A stretch of DNA of 52,520 bases from contig CAZCLF010000015.1 in the NCBI GenBank assembly GCA_964499485.1, positions 1 to 52,520 on the forward strand. The letters are read 5' to 3'. The notes beneath the pieces are model-generated. The model saw only the letters and a list, made by a program, of their open reading frames with translations, made no database searches and was not told the DNA's origin. The DNA comes from Ga0074130 sp964499485. Its GTDB lineage: Bacteria; Pseudomonadota; Gammaproteobacteria; Burkholderiales; Rhodocyclaceae. The translations under genes were made by a program, and so were the position numbers. This document shows, one piece after another, positions 1 through 8,109 of this stretch. Within the stretch, counting starts at the first letter, position 1. Every line of letters begins with the position of its first letter.

Positions 1-2570
1 ATGCGCCTTTCGATGCCGACAGTCTGAATGCTTGGCTGGCACAGCAGGAAATCAGTGAGCCTGCACTCAAGCCTTTGTTACGGCGCATGAAACAGCGTGG
101 CTACATGCACATTGGTGCGCGCGATCTGGCGGGGCTGGCCGCGCTGGAGGAAGTCACGGAAGGCATGACCCTGTTGGCAGAGAAGTCTGTGCAGCTGGCC
201 TTGCAAGTCCTCACCGAGCACCTTGCAACGCGGCATGGGCTACCGTGCAACGACGCGGGCGAGGTGCAGGAACTGATCGTTATCGGCATGGGCAAGCTGG
301 GGGGGCGCGAGCTGAATGTCTCATCCGATATCGACCTCATCTTTGTGTACCCCGAAGATGGCGAGACCGATGGCGAACGGCCCATTTCCAATTTCGAGTT
401 TTTCAACCGCCTTGGCCGCCAACTCATCAATGCGATCGCTGATGCCACCGAGGATGGGCAGGTCTTTCGGGTGGATATGCGTCTGCGCCCAAATGGCGAT
501 TCAGGCCCCCTCGTGGCCAGCTTCGACATGCTGGAGACTTACTTCATCAGCCAGGGGCGTGAGTGGGAGCGCTATGCCTGGATCAAGGCTCGCCCACTGA
601 CAGGTGCTCGATTAGATGAGCTGGAGGCCGTACGCCGGCCCTTCGTCTTCCGCAAATACTTGGATTACGGCACTATCAATGCGATGCGCGAGCTGCATGC
701 GCAAATCCGCCGTGAGGTTGAGCGCAAGGACATGGCCGACAACATCAAGCTTGGCCCGGGTGGGATTCGCGAAATCGAGTTTATTGCACAGGTGTTCCAG
801 TTGATCCGCGGTGGGCGTGATCACAGTCTGCAGGTCAAGCCCACTTGCAAGATTCTCCAGCGACTCGCTGAGCGTGGCTTGCTGTCGGGACCGACCTGCA
901 CGGCCTTGACGGAAGCGTATGTGTTCCTGCGAAGACTGGAACATCGCCTGCAGTATTTGGACGATGCACAGACACACAGCTTGCCGGCCAGTGCTGAGGA
1001 CAGAGCAATTATTGCTTCCGCGATGGGCTATGCCGATTTCCAAGCGTTACTGCAAGGGCTGGATCAGCATCGTGCGCTTGTGTCGCAGCAGTTTCATGCG
1101 GTCTTTGATGACCCTAATCGCAACACCCACGATCTGGCCGATGTCTGGCAACAGGCCGAGGATGACGTGCCATGTACCTCCCGTCTCAGCAGCCTAGGCT
1201 ACAAAGATGCCGAGGCCGCCGCACAGCGGCTGGCGCAGCTGAAGAAAAGCAGTCGCTATCAGCAACTCAGCGCCGACAGCCGTGCGCGCATCGATCTGCT
1301 GGTGCCGCGGCTGGTGGAGGTTGCCACCACCACTGCCGATGCGGATGCCACCCTGAGTCGCGGCCTAGATTTGCTTGAGGTCATTGCGCGGCGCTCAGCC
1401 TATCTGGCCCTGCTGGAGCAATATCCGCAAGCCCTCGCCAAGGTGGCGCAGGTGATCGGGAGCGCCAGCTGGGCGGCGCAATACTTGCGCAATCACCCGG
1501 TGCTGCTGGATGAGCTGATTGATCCACGTCTGATGGAGATTGCGCCGGATTGGCAGGCTTTCCGCACCGAGCTGACCCAAATGCTGGATGACGTTGAGCC
1601 AGATACCGAACGGCAAATGGATGTGATGCGCGAGGCCCATCATGCGCAGGTGTTCCGCGTGCTCACACAAGATCTCTCGAATCTCTTCACTGTCGAGAAA
1701 TTGTCCGACCACCTCTCTGCGCTGGCTGACATCATGCTCGCTGAGACCTTGCGGCTAACGTGGAAAAAGCTACTCACACGCCATCGCGACGACCCGCAGT
1801 TTGCCGTAATTGCCTACGGCAAGCTCGGCGGCAAGGAGCTGGGCTATTCGTCTGACCTTGATCTGGTCTTCCTGTTTGATGACGATGCTGCCAATGCCGC
1901 CGAAATCTACTCGCGCCTCGGGACGCGTATGAACACTTGGCTGTCTGCGCAAACCTCGGCCGGTCAGTTGTTTGAAACGGATTTACGCTTGCGCCCGAAC
2001 GGCGATAGCGGCCTGATGGTCAGCTCCTTGGCATCCTTCCGCCAGTACCAGCGTGAGTCGGCGTGGATCTGGGAGCATCAGGCGCTCACCCGTGCCCGCT
2101 TTGCTGCGGGTGACGCGCGTATTGGGCGCGAGTTTGAAGCCACACGAATCGAAATCCTCCGTCAGCCGCGCGACGTGGCCGCCCTGCGTACCGAAGTGCT
2201 GGGCATGCGCCAGAAAATGCTTGATACCCATGCCAGCAAGGGCTTGGGGACGGAAGTCTTTGATTTGAAGCATGATCCGGGCGGGCTGATTGATGTTGAG
2301 TTCATTGTTCAGTACCTGATCCTTGCCCATGCCCATGAATTTGCCGAACTAACCGGCAATCTCGGTAACATTGCGCTCCTCAAGATCGCTGCCGACCTCG
2401 GTTTGATCCCTCCGGAGCTGGCTGAGCAGGTGCGTAATGCCTACCGTGAGTATCGGCGCCGTCAGCATGCCTTGCGCTTGAATGGTGCCCGTCCGCGTGT
2501 GCCACCGGCCGAGGTGGCCGAGCATAGCGAGGCTGTGCGTGCCTTGTGGCGTCTGGTATTTGCGTTATAA
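1..2570 (+). CDS. glnE: Glutamine synthetase adenylyltransferase / adenylyl-removing enzyme, 5'-truncated by the window edge
   Basis: GlnE attaches AMP to, and removes it from, glutamine synthetase in response to PII and glutamine, and so sets ammonia assimilation in the cytoplasm. The frame is open from base 3, so the start lies upstream; the TTG at 75 is only an internal codon. About 855 residues are present. Family members run to roughly 900-950, so I infer some 50-90 N-terminal residues are missing. Both nucleotidyltransferase domains are visible: GMGKLGGREL followed by SSDIDLIF at about 285-344 (adenylyl-removing half) and YGKLGGKELG followed by SSDLDLVF at about 1816-1875 (adenylylating half), each with the metal-binding DxD. 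Each domain also carries an LRLRPNGDSG or MRLRPNGDSG block. The gene ends in TAA, 45 bases before argJ. Identification is firm. Confidence 0.97.
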   Translation, partial: APFDADSLNAWLAQQEISEPALKPLLRRMKQRGYMHIGARDLAGLAALEEVTEGMTLLAEKSVQLALQVLTEHLATRHGLPCNDAGEVQELIVIGMGKLGGRELNVSSDIDLIFVYPEDGETDGERPISNFEFFNRLGRQLINAIADATEDGQVFRVDMRLRPNGDSGPLVASFDMLETYFISQGREWERYAWIKARPLTGARLDELEAVRRPFVFRKYLDYGTINAMRELHAQIRREVERKDMADNIKLGPGGIREIEFIAQVFQLIRGGRDHSLQVKPTCKILQRLAERGLLSGPTCTALTEAYVFLRRLEHRLQYLDDAQTHSLPASAEDRAIIASAMGYADFQALLQGLDQHRALVSQQFHAVFDDPNRNTHDLADVWQQAEDDVPCTSRLSSLGYKDAEAAAQRLAQLKKSSRYQQLSADSRARIDLLVPRLVEVATTTADADATLSRGLDLLEVIARRSAYLALLEQYPQALAKVAQVIGSASWAAQYLRNHPVLLDELIDPRLMEIAPDWQAFRTELTQMLDDVEPDTERQMDVMREAHHAQVFRVLTQDLSNLFTVEKLSDHLSALADIMLAETLRLTWKKLLTRHRDDPQFAVIAYGKLGGKELGYSSDLDLVFLFDDDAANAAEIYSRLGTRMNTWLSAQTSAGQLFETDLRLRPNGDSGLMVSSLASFRQYQRESAWIWEHQALTRARFAAGDARIGREFEATRIEILRQPRDVAALRTEVLGMRQKMLDTHASKGLGTEVFDLKHDPGGLIDVEFIVQYLILAHAHEFAELTGNLGNIALLKIAADLGLIPPELAEQVRNAYREYRRRQHALRLNGARPRVPPAEVAEHSEAVRALWRLVFAL

Positions 2571-2615
2571 ATGTTTGTGCTGTGAATCGTCTCAACTTTT
2601 GTTTAAGGTCCTGAT

Positions 2616-3851
2616 ATGCCCGTGAATTACACCCCCAGCCGTCCCGATCAATTGCATGCCGTTGCTGGTGTGCGTCTGGGCGTGACCGAAGCCGAGATTC
2701 GCAAGAAGAATCGCAAGGACCTGACCCTGATTGAACTTGCGCCGGGCAGCGTCGCCGCTGGTGTGTTCACCCAAAATCGCTTCTGCGCAGCGCCGGTGAC
2801 CCTGTGCCGCAGCCACTTGGCCGCCGGTAATGACATTCGCGCACTCGTTATCAACACCGGTATTGCCAATGCCGGCACGGGCGAGGCTGGTATGCAGGCC
2901 GCTCAAGCAACATGTCAGGCGGTAGCAGACATGCTGGGTGTTGAGGCCCGCCAGGTGCTGCCCTTCTCGACCGGCGTGATCCTTGAGCTGTTGCCAGCTG
3001 AGCGTGTGATCGCTGGCCTGCCCAAGGCCCAAGCTAGCCTCAAGGCTGATGGCTGGCATGACGCTGCGCAAGGCATTATGACCACCGACACCGTGCACAA
3101 GGCTGCGTCGCGCCAGCTGACCATCGATGGCAAGACCGTGACCATCACAGGTATTTCCAAGGGCGCCGGCATGATCCGCCCGAACATGGCGACCATGCTC
3201 GGCTTTCTGGCCACCGACGCAGGCATCCCTGCCGCGCTATTGGAGTCGCTGGTCAAAGAAACCGCCGATCAGAGCTTTAACTGCATCACCGTCGATGGCG
3301 ATACCTCAACTAATGATTCCTTCATCATGATCGCGACCGGCGCTGCTGGCGTGCAGATCGATGAGGGCCATGCGCAGTGGGCTGAGTTGAAGGCCGCGAT
3401 CATTGGGCTGGCGCGCGAACTGGCCCAGGCCATCGTCCGCGATGGCGAGGGTGCGACCAAGTTCATCAGCATTCAAGTGGGTGGAGGCAAGAACACCGAG
3501 GAGTGCCGCATGGTGGGTTATGCCATCGGCCATTCACCATTGGTGAAAACAGCCTTCTTTGCTTCGGACCCCAATCTGGGCCGTATTCAGGCCGCCATCG
3601 GCTATGCCGGCATTTCCGATCTGGACGTGAGCAAGACGCGCATCTGGCTGGCCTCTAATGGCGAAGAGGCGCTGGTGTCAGAGCATGGCGGGCGGGCGGC
3701 CAGCTATGCTGAAGCCACTGGCTCACGCATCATGGCAGCGGCTGAAATCACCATCCGTATCGATCTGGGTCGCGGCGATGCCGAGACCACGATCTGGTCC
3801 TGCGACTTTTCCTACGATTACGTGAAGATCAACGCGGACTATCGGAGCTGA
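2616..3851 (+). CDS. argJ: Bifunctional ornithine acetyltransferase / N-acetylglutamate synthase
   Basis: ArgJ moves the acetyl group from N-acetylornithine to glutamate, closing the cyclic arginine pathway; bifunctional forms can also use acetyl-CoA. The 411-residue product has the family length. The autoprocessing site is plain: MATMLGFLATD begins at residue 191, and cleavage before Thr193 would give alpha and beta chains with Thr193 as the nucleophile. The upstream KGAGMIRPN and the later DPNLGRIQAAIGYAG are conserved blocks of the family. AAGG lies about 8 bases before the ATG, which supports this start. It follows glnE on the same strand and ends just before a bidirectional terminator. 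The sequence alone does not show whether the enzyme is mono- or bifunctional. Confidence 0.96.
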   Translation: MPVNYTPSRPDQLHAVAGVRLGVTEAEIRKKNRKDLTLIELAPGSVAAGVFTQNRFCAAPVTLCRSHLAAGNDIRALVINTGIANAGTGEAGMQAAQATCQAVADMLGVEARQVLPFSTGVILELLPAERVIAGLPKAQASLKADGWHDAAQGIMTTDTVHKAASRQLTIDGKTVTITGISKGAGMIRPNMATMLGFLATDAGIPAALLESLVKETADQSFNCITVDGDTSTNDSFIMIATGAAGVQIDEGHAQWAELKAAIIGLARELAQAIVRDGEGATKFISIQVGGGKNTEECRMVGYAIGHSPLVKTAFFASDPNLGRIQAAIGYAGISDLDVSKTRIWLASNGEEALVSEHGGRAASYAEATGSRIMAAAEITIRIDLGRGDAETTIWSCDFSYDYVKINADYRS

Positions 3852-3874
3852 GTCCGTCAGCGCCATGCGCCAGT

Positions 3875-3903
3875 AAAAAGCCCCGCACTGGCGGGGCTTT
3901 TTA
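3875..3903. terminator. Bidirectional terminator between argJ and apaG
   Basis: A perfect 12-base-pair stem (AAAAAGCCCCGC at 3875-3886 against GCGGGGCTTTTT at 3891-3902) closes a 4-base loop. T runs lie on the exit side of both strands, so it can serve the convergent genes argJ (plus) and apaG (minus). Confidence 0.9.
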
Positions 3904-3919
3904 TTTGTGCGAAGCCGAC

Positions 3920-4312
3920 TTAATGCAGCACGCGCGGCATGGCAAGCACAAATTCGGGGATGACTGCATCAAACTGGGTGCCGTCTTCCGCCACCATTTG
4001 ATAGGTGCCACGCATGGTGCCCACTGCGGTGGTGAGTGCGCAACCGCTGGTGTATTCAAAGCTTTGGTCGGGGGCGAGCAGCGGCTGATGACCGACAACG
4101 CCAAGCCCTTTCACCTCTTGGATGTCGCCTTCAGCGTCTGTGATGATCCAGTGCCGCGAGATCAGTTGCGCCGGCACATTGCCGACATTGCGCAAAGAGA
4201 TGTGGTACGCAAAGACAAAGCGGCTCGCCGCGACATCGGATTGTTCGGCGAGGTATTCGGTCACGACCTCGACCTTGATTTCGTAGTTCTTGCTTTCAGC
4301 CATGGGCGGCAT
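3920..4312 (-). CDS. apaG: ApaG family protein
   Basis: ApaG is a small immunoglobulin-fold cytoplasmic protein linked genetically to Co2+ resistance and diadenosine tetraphosphate levels; its biochemical role is unsettled. The 130-residue product matches the family along its whole length, with VFAYHISLRNVG, LISRHWIITDA and the C-terminal GTMRGTYQMV block. The ATG at 4312 is preceded by AAGGAG about 13 bases away. A second ATG at 4303 would be too far from that site, so I keep 4312. It is the only minus-strand gene in this stretch. It is divergent from rpe, a neighbour often found beside it in Betaproteobacteria, and shares the argJ terminator. Confidence 0.94.
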   Translation of the reverse strand: MPPMAESKNYEIKVEVVTEYLAEQSDVAASRFVFAYHISLRNVGNVPAQLISRHWIITDAEGDIQEVKGLGVVGHQPLLAPDQSFEYTSGCALTTAVGTMRGTYQMVAEDGTQFDAVIPEFVLAMPRVLH

Positions 4313-4392
4313 TGCACACGATTTTCTCCTTCACTGCAACCTCGCTGAGTGAATGTGGCACGAATGTGCTTAAGCAAAGCAGGGTGACGGGG

Positions 4393-4398
4393 TAAAAT
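4393..4398 (+). promoter_or_regulatory. Candidate -10 box for rpe
   Basis: TAAAAT lies 28 bases before the rpe ATG at 4427 and predicts transcription starting near 4405. This argues against the upstream in-frame ATG at 4400, which would sit at or before the transcript's first base. No good -35 hexamer is visible. Confidence 0.4.
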
Positions 4399-4426
4399 CA
4401 TGCTTTGCCCACGTGTGGAAACCATC

Positions 4427-5119
4427 ATGTCCTATCGCATCGCCCCCAGCCTGCTCTCGGCCGACTTCGCCAAACTGGGCGAGGAAGTGAAAAACGTCAT
4501 TGCCTCCGGCGCCGATTGGATTCACTTTGATGTGATGGACAACCACTACGTGCCCAATCTCACCATCGGCCCCATGGTTTGCGAAGCCATCCGCCCGCAC
4601 ACGACAGCGCCGATTGATGTTCACCTGATGGTCAAGCCGGTGGATCGCATCATTCCGGACTTCGCCAAGGCTGGCGCCAATGTCATCACCTTCCACCCTG
4701 AGGCTTCCGATCATATTGATCGCTCTTTGTCGCTGATCCGCGAGCATGGCTGTCAGGCGGGCCTGGTGTTCAATCCAGCGACCCCGCTGCATTATCTGGA
4801 TTACGTCATGGACAAAATTGACATCGTCTTGCTGATGAGCGTGAATCCTGGCTTCGGCGGGCAGAAGTTCATCCCGGAAACCCTCAGCAAGCTGCGCGAG
4901 ACGCGCGCACGTCTTGATGCTTACGCACAAAAGAGCGGCCGCAAGATCCTGCTTGAGGTTGATGGCGGCGTGAAGGCGGACAATATTGCTGACATCGCGC
5001 GCGCTGGTGCAGACACTTTTGTCGCCGGCTCAGCTGTGTTTGGCGCAGGCAAGGACAGTGATCCTCATCGTTACGACAGTATTGTCGGTGCCTTGCGCAG
5101 CGAGCTTGCCAAGGTTTGA
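4427..5119 (+). CDS. rpe: Ribulose-phosphate 3-epimerase
   Basis: Rpe interconverts ribulose 5-phosphate and xylulose 5-phosphate in the pentose phosphate pathway. The 230-residue TIM barrel shows the family blocks: SLLSADFAKLGEE near the N-terminus, HFDVMDNHYVPNLTIGP (metal-binding His and Asp), HLMV, SVNPGFGGQ (phosphate loop) and EVDGGVKADN (catalytic Asp). I start it at ATG 4427 (MSYRIAPSLL), not at the in-frame ATG 4400, because family members begin there and a -10 box sits at 4393-4398. Its TGA overlaps the gph ATG in the string TGATG, so the two are probably translationally coupled. Confidence 0.96.
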   Translation: MSYRIAPSLLSADFAKLGEEVKNVIASGADWIHFDVMDNHYVPNLTIGPMVCEAIRPHTTAPIDVHLMVKPVDRIIPDFAKAGANVITFHPEASDHIDRSLSLIREHGCQAGLVFNPATPLHYLDYVMDKIDIVLLMSVNPGFGGQKFIPETLSKLRETRARLDAYAQKSGRKILLEVDGGVKADNIADIARAGADTFVAGSAVFGAGKDSDPHRYDSIVGALRSELAKV

Positions 5120-5820
5120 TGTCGCAACAGAGCGCGATGGAGTTTCCCGCCGAGGTTCGCTCGGCCAGCCTTGACCTCGACGGCACCCTGTTGGATACGG
5201 TGCCCGACCTGGCAGCAGCGGCGAATGCCATGCTGAGCGAGTTGGGCTTGCCCGCGCGCAGTGCTGACGAGCTGCGCAGCTATGTCGGGGGTGGCATCCC
5301 GCGTTTTGTGTTGTGGTGCTTACCCGAGACAAAACGCGATGCCGATTTTCATGCCGCGGCGATAGCCTTGTTCAAGCAGCACTATGCCGATAGCAATGGC
5401 AAGTTTTCGACGCTCTACCCGGGCGTGCTTGAAGGTCTGAATGGCTTCAGGCAGCGCGGTATCCGCATGGCCTGCGTGACCAACAAGGCAGCCGCATTCA
5501 GTGAGCCTTTGCTCACCCTGACCGGCCTGATGCCGTATTTTGAGTTCGTGCTGTCCGGCGATAGCTTGCCGGAAAAGAAACCGCATCCGCTGCCCCTGCT
5601 GGAAACCTGCCGCCGCTTGGGCTCAACCCCTGCCACACATATGCATATCGGTGATTCCAAACACGATGCCGCATCTGCCCGTGCCGCAGGCTGTATTAGC
5701 GTGACACTGCCCTATGGCTATAACGAGGGGGCGGATGTAGGCCTGCTGTTACGTGATTTAGCGACAGATGTTATAGTTCCCAGCGTAGAAGCCGCACTGG
5801 CGCTGATCCGGCGGCATTGA
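5119..5820 (+). CDS. gph: Phosphoglycolate phosphatase, HAD superfamily
   Basis: Gph removes phosphate from 2-phosphoglycolate, a by-product of DNA repair and oxygenase reactions. The 233-residue product has HAD motif I (DLDGTLLDT, nucleophile Asp19 and acid Asp21), motif II around CVTNKA, the motif III lysine in KKPHP and motif IV in HIGDSKHDAASARAAG. The helical cap lies between motifs I and II. It starts at the ATG that overlaps the rpe stop by one base, and it sits directly upstream of the trp genes, a common betaproteobacterial order. Other HAD phosphatases share these motifs, so substrate assignment rests mainly on gene order. Confidence 0.9.
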   Translation: MSQQSAMEFPAEVRSASLDLDGTLLDTVPDLAAAANAMLSELGLPARSADELRSYVGGGIPRFVLWCLPETKRDADFHAAAIALFKQHYADSNGKFSTLYPGVLEGLNGFRQRGIRMACVTNKAAAFSEPLLTLTGLMPYFEFVLSGDSLPEKKPHPLPLLETCRRLGSTPATHMHIGDSKHDAASARAAGCISVTLPYGYNEGADVGLLLRDLATDVIVPSVEAALALIRRH

Positions 5821-5846
5821 TCAAACCCCATCGAAATCTCCAAACC

Positions 5847-5918
5847 ATGAGCAAGACAGCAAACAAGCGCCTCATTGCGGCGGAGGCATGGCCCTGGCGC
5901 CCTCAGCGCTCGGTATGA
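5847..5918 (+). CDS. Candidate trp leader peptide (TrpL), 23 residues
   Basis: A short frame opens with ATG at 5847 in the gap between gph and trpE and ends with TGA at 5916-5918. Near its end it has two Trp codons close together (residues 15 and 17, in AWPWRPQR), which is the hallmark of an attenuation leader. Tryptophan codons are rare, so two in 23 codons just before trpE is suggestive. The start is not backed by a clear Shine-Dalgarno sequence, which lowers confidence. The downstream RNA can form two mutually exclusive hairpins, described separately. Confidence 0.5.
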   Translation: MSKTANKRLIAAEAWPWRPQRSV

Positions 5919-5957
5919 CCCTGTCCGGCGCACATCTCCATGTGCGTGTTGTTGTGC
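5906..5957 (+). promoter_or_regulatory. Candidate transcription attenuator of trpE
   Basis: Two hairpins compete here. The terminator-like one pairs CGCACAT (5929-5935) with ATGTGCG (5940-5946) around CTCC, extended by a G-T pair, and is followed by GTTGTTGTG. The alternative pairs GCGC-T-CGG (5906-5913) with CCGGCGC (5925-5931), seven GC pairs with one bulged T, and uses the same bases as the terminator's 5' arm. A ribosome at the leader stop (5916-5918) would cover 5906-5913 and permit termination; one stalled at Trp15 would leave it free. The T tract is imperfect. Confidence 0.5.
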
Positions 5958-5993
5958 CCGTCCTTGTGCTTTTGAGTGGTATGTGGAGTCCTC

Positions 5994-7463
5994 ATGAACG
6001 AAACCGAATTTTCCCGGCTTGCTGCCGCAGGCTATAACCGCATCCCGGTTACGCTGCGCACCCCAGCTGACCTCGACACGCCGCTGTCGCTATATCTGAA
6101 GCTGGCTCACAAGCCTTACACCTACCTGCTCGAATCCGTGCAGGGCGGCGAGCGCTTTGGTCGCTACTCTTTTATTGGCCTTGCCGCTAAAACCCGCATT
6201 GAAGTGCGGGGCACGACCATCCGTGTGTTTGAGGGCCGCGAGGTGGTTCACGAAGACAGCAGCACCCCACCCTTGGACTTCATCAGTCAGTACTTGGCGC
6301 AGTTCAAGGTGCCCGATCTGCCTGATCTGCCGCGTTCCTGTGGTGGCTTGGTGGGCAGCTTTGGCTACGACACCGTACGGTACGTTGAGCATAAGCTCGC
6401 GAACGCAGCCAAGCCGGATACGCTGGGCACGCCGGATATTTCGCTGATGTTGTCGGACGAAATCGCGATCGTCGATAACCTCGCCGGCACCTTAACGCTG
6501 GTGATCTATGTTGATGCAATCCAGCCCAACGCTTGGGAAGGTGCGCAAGCCAGACTGCGTGAGCTGATGGGCGAGCTGCGCAAGCCGCTGTGTATCCCGC
6601 AGGACACCCAAAGTGGCCGCCCTGCTGCGCCAGTGTCTGAGTTCGGTGAAGAAGAATTCAAGAATGCCGTCCGTCGCGCCAAGCAATACATTATTGATGG
6701 CGACATCATGCAGGTGGTGCTGTCACAGCGCATGAGCAAGCCCTTCACGGCCACACCACTGTCGCTGTACCGTTCGCTGCGCTCGCTGAATCCTTCGCCG
6801 TACATGTTCTTTTTCAACTTCGACGATTACCACGTCGTTGGGGCTTCGCCGGAAATCTTGGTGCGCTTGGAAGATGACACCGTCACTGTGCGTCCAATTG
6901 CTGGCACGCGCCCGCGCGGCAAGGATCAGGCTGCCGATGTGGCGTATGCCGAGGAGTTGCTGGCCGACCCCAAAGAGCGCGCTGAACACTTGATGCTGCT
7001 CGATCTCGGTCGCAACGATATTGGCCGCGTCGCTGCCACCGGTACGGTTGGTGTGACCGAGCAATTCATCATTGAGCGCTACTCGCATGTGATGCATATC
7101 GTCTCGAATGTCGAAGGCAAGCTGAAGCAGGGCGCTGATGCTATGGCCGTGCTCAAGGCCAGCTTCCCCGCAGGCACCGTATCGGGGGCTCCAAAGGTGC
7201 GCGCCATGCAGATCATTGATGAGCTTGAGCCTAGCAAGCGGGGCATCTATGCCGGGGCAGTTGGCTATCTCGGGTTCAATGGCGACATGGACGTAGCGAT
7301 TGCGATCCGTACCGCAGTACTCAAGGATGGCTACATCCACGTACAGGCCGGTGCTGGCATCGTTGCTGATTCGGACCCTGATGCCGAATGGACGGAAACC
7401 CAGAACAAAGCAAAGGCCGCACTGCGCGCCGCCGAGTTGGCTGAAGAACGGAGAGATATATGA
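5994..7463 (+). CDS. trpE: Anthranilate synthase component I
   Basis: TrpE joins chorismate with ammonia supplied by TrpG to make anthranilate, the committed step to tryptophan. The 489-residue product carries the LLES tryptophan feedback motif at residues 45-48, followed by GGERFGRYSFIG. The chorismate-binding half has PIAGTRPRG, LDLGRNDIGRVA, SGAPKVRAMQ and AGAVGYLGF. I start it at ATG 5994, where GGAG lies 5 bases upstream, not at the in-frame GTG 5976, which adds residues unlike the family. It is first of trpEGDC and is probably controlled by the leader region in front of it. The gap to trpG is 76 bases and holds a tiny overlapping frame. Confidence 0.97.
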   Translation: MNETEFSRLAAAGYNRIPVTLRTPADLDTPLSLYLKLAHKPYTYLLESVQGGERFGRYSFIGLAAKTRIEVRGTTIRVFEGREVVHEDSSTPPLDFISQYLAQFKVPDLPDLPRSCGGLVGSFGYDTVRYVEHKLANAAKPDTLGTPDISLMLSDEIAIVDNLAGTLTLVIYVDAIQPNAWEGAQARLRELMGELRKPLCIPQDTQSGRPAAPVSEFGEEEFKNAVRRAKQYIIDGDIMQVVLSQRMSKPFTATPLSLYRSLRSLNPSPYMFFFNFDDYHVVGASPEILVRLEDDTVTVRPIAGTRPRGKDQAADVAYAEELLADPKERAEHLMLLDLGRNDIGRVAATGTVGVTEQFIIERYSHVMHIVSNVEGKLKQGADAMAVLKASFPAGTVSGAPKVRAMQIIDELEPSKRGIYAGAVGYLGFNGDMDVAIAIRTAVLKDGYIHVQAGAGIVADSDPDAEWTETQNKAKAALRAAELAEERRDI

Positions 7464-7549
7464 CCCCCGCGCGTTTTATCTTCGCGGCCCCTCAAGTGGG
7501 CAAGGCCTCTGTCCGCCGTCTCCAGTTGGAGGTTTCGCCATGCTGCTAA
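7460..7549 (+). CDS. Possible 29-residue coupling ORF between trpE and trpG
   Basis: An ATG at 7460 overlaps the trpE stop (ATGA), has GGAGAG about 5 bases upstream, and runs to TAA at 7547-7549, ten bases into trpG. It spans the whole trpE-trpG gap and contains the trpG Shine-Dalgarno sequence (TTGGAGG). The product (starting MTPARFIFAAPQ, ending in two cysteines) resembles nothing I know. It may be a translated spacer that couples trpG to trpE, or chance. Confidence 0.3.
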   Translation: MTPARFIFAAPQVGKASVRRLQLEVSPCC

Positions 7550-8106
7550 TGCTCGATAACTACGATTCCTTCACCTACAACCTTGTGCAGTATTTTGGTG
7601 AGTTGGGCGAGGATGTGCATGTGTATCGCAACGACGAAATCACGCTGGCTGAGATCGCTAAGCTCAAGCCCGCGCGTATCGTTGTTTCGCCCGGCCCTTG
7701 TTCACCGGCCGAGGCGGGTATCTCGGTACCGTTGATTCAAGAATTCGCTGGCAAGATCCCGCTGTTGGGTGTTTGCCTCGGCCATCAAAGCATCGGCGCG
7801 GCCTTTGGTGGCGATATTGTGCATGCCAAGCAGTTGATGCATGGCAAGACTTCACCCGTGCACCACAACAACGTTGGCGTGTTCAAGGGCTTGCCTAATC
7901 CGCTGACCGTGACGCGTTACCACTCGCTGGCCATTAAGCGCGAGACGCTGCCTGATTGCCTAGAGGTCACAGCTTGGACCGACGATGGCGAGATCATGGG
8001 CGTGCGCCACAAGACGCTGGATGTTGAAGGCGTGCAGTTCCACCCTGAATCTATCCTGACCGAGCGTGGTCATGACCTGCTCAAGAATTTCCTCGTGAAA
8101 GGCTGA
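7540..8106 (+). CDS. trpG: Anthranilate synthase component II, glutamine amidotransferase
   Basis: TrpG hydrolyses glutamine and passes ammonia to TrpE. The 188-residue product is a complete class I amidotransferase domain. It has the oxyanion block SPGPCSPAEAG, nucleophile Cys79 in GVCLGHQ, and the His168/Glu170 pair in QFHPES. The start is ATG 7540 with GGAGG about 7 bases upstream; the frame is open further upstream but reads trpE sequence in the wrong frame there. The following trpD begins 3 bases after its stop. In some bacteria this subunit also serves p-aminobenzoate synthesis; I see no pabB here to test that. Confidence 0.96.
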   Translation: MLLMLDNYDSFTYNLVQYFGELGEDVHVYRNDEITLAEIAKLKPARIVVSPGPCSPAEAGISVPLIQEFAGKIPLLGVCLGHQSIGAAFGGDIVHAKQLMHGKTSPVHHNNVGVFKGLPNPLTVTRYHSLAIKRETLPDCLEVTAWTDDGEIMGVRHKTLDVEGVQFHPESILTERGHDLLKNFLVKG

Positions 8107-8109
8107 TCC

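Noticed and set aside
75..77. TTG as the start of glnE
   Set aside because: The frame stays open to base 3 and the sequence before it reads as normal protein, so the gene is cut by the window edge.
4400..4426. Earlier in-frame ATG for rpe
   Set aside because: It lies directly after a TAAAAT -10 box and adds nine residues not seen in the family.
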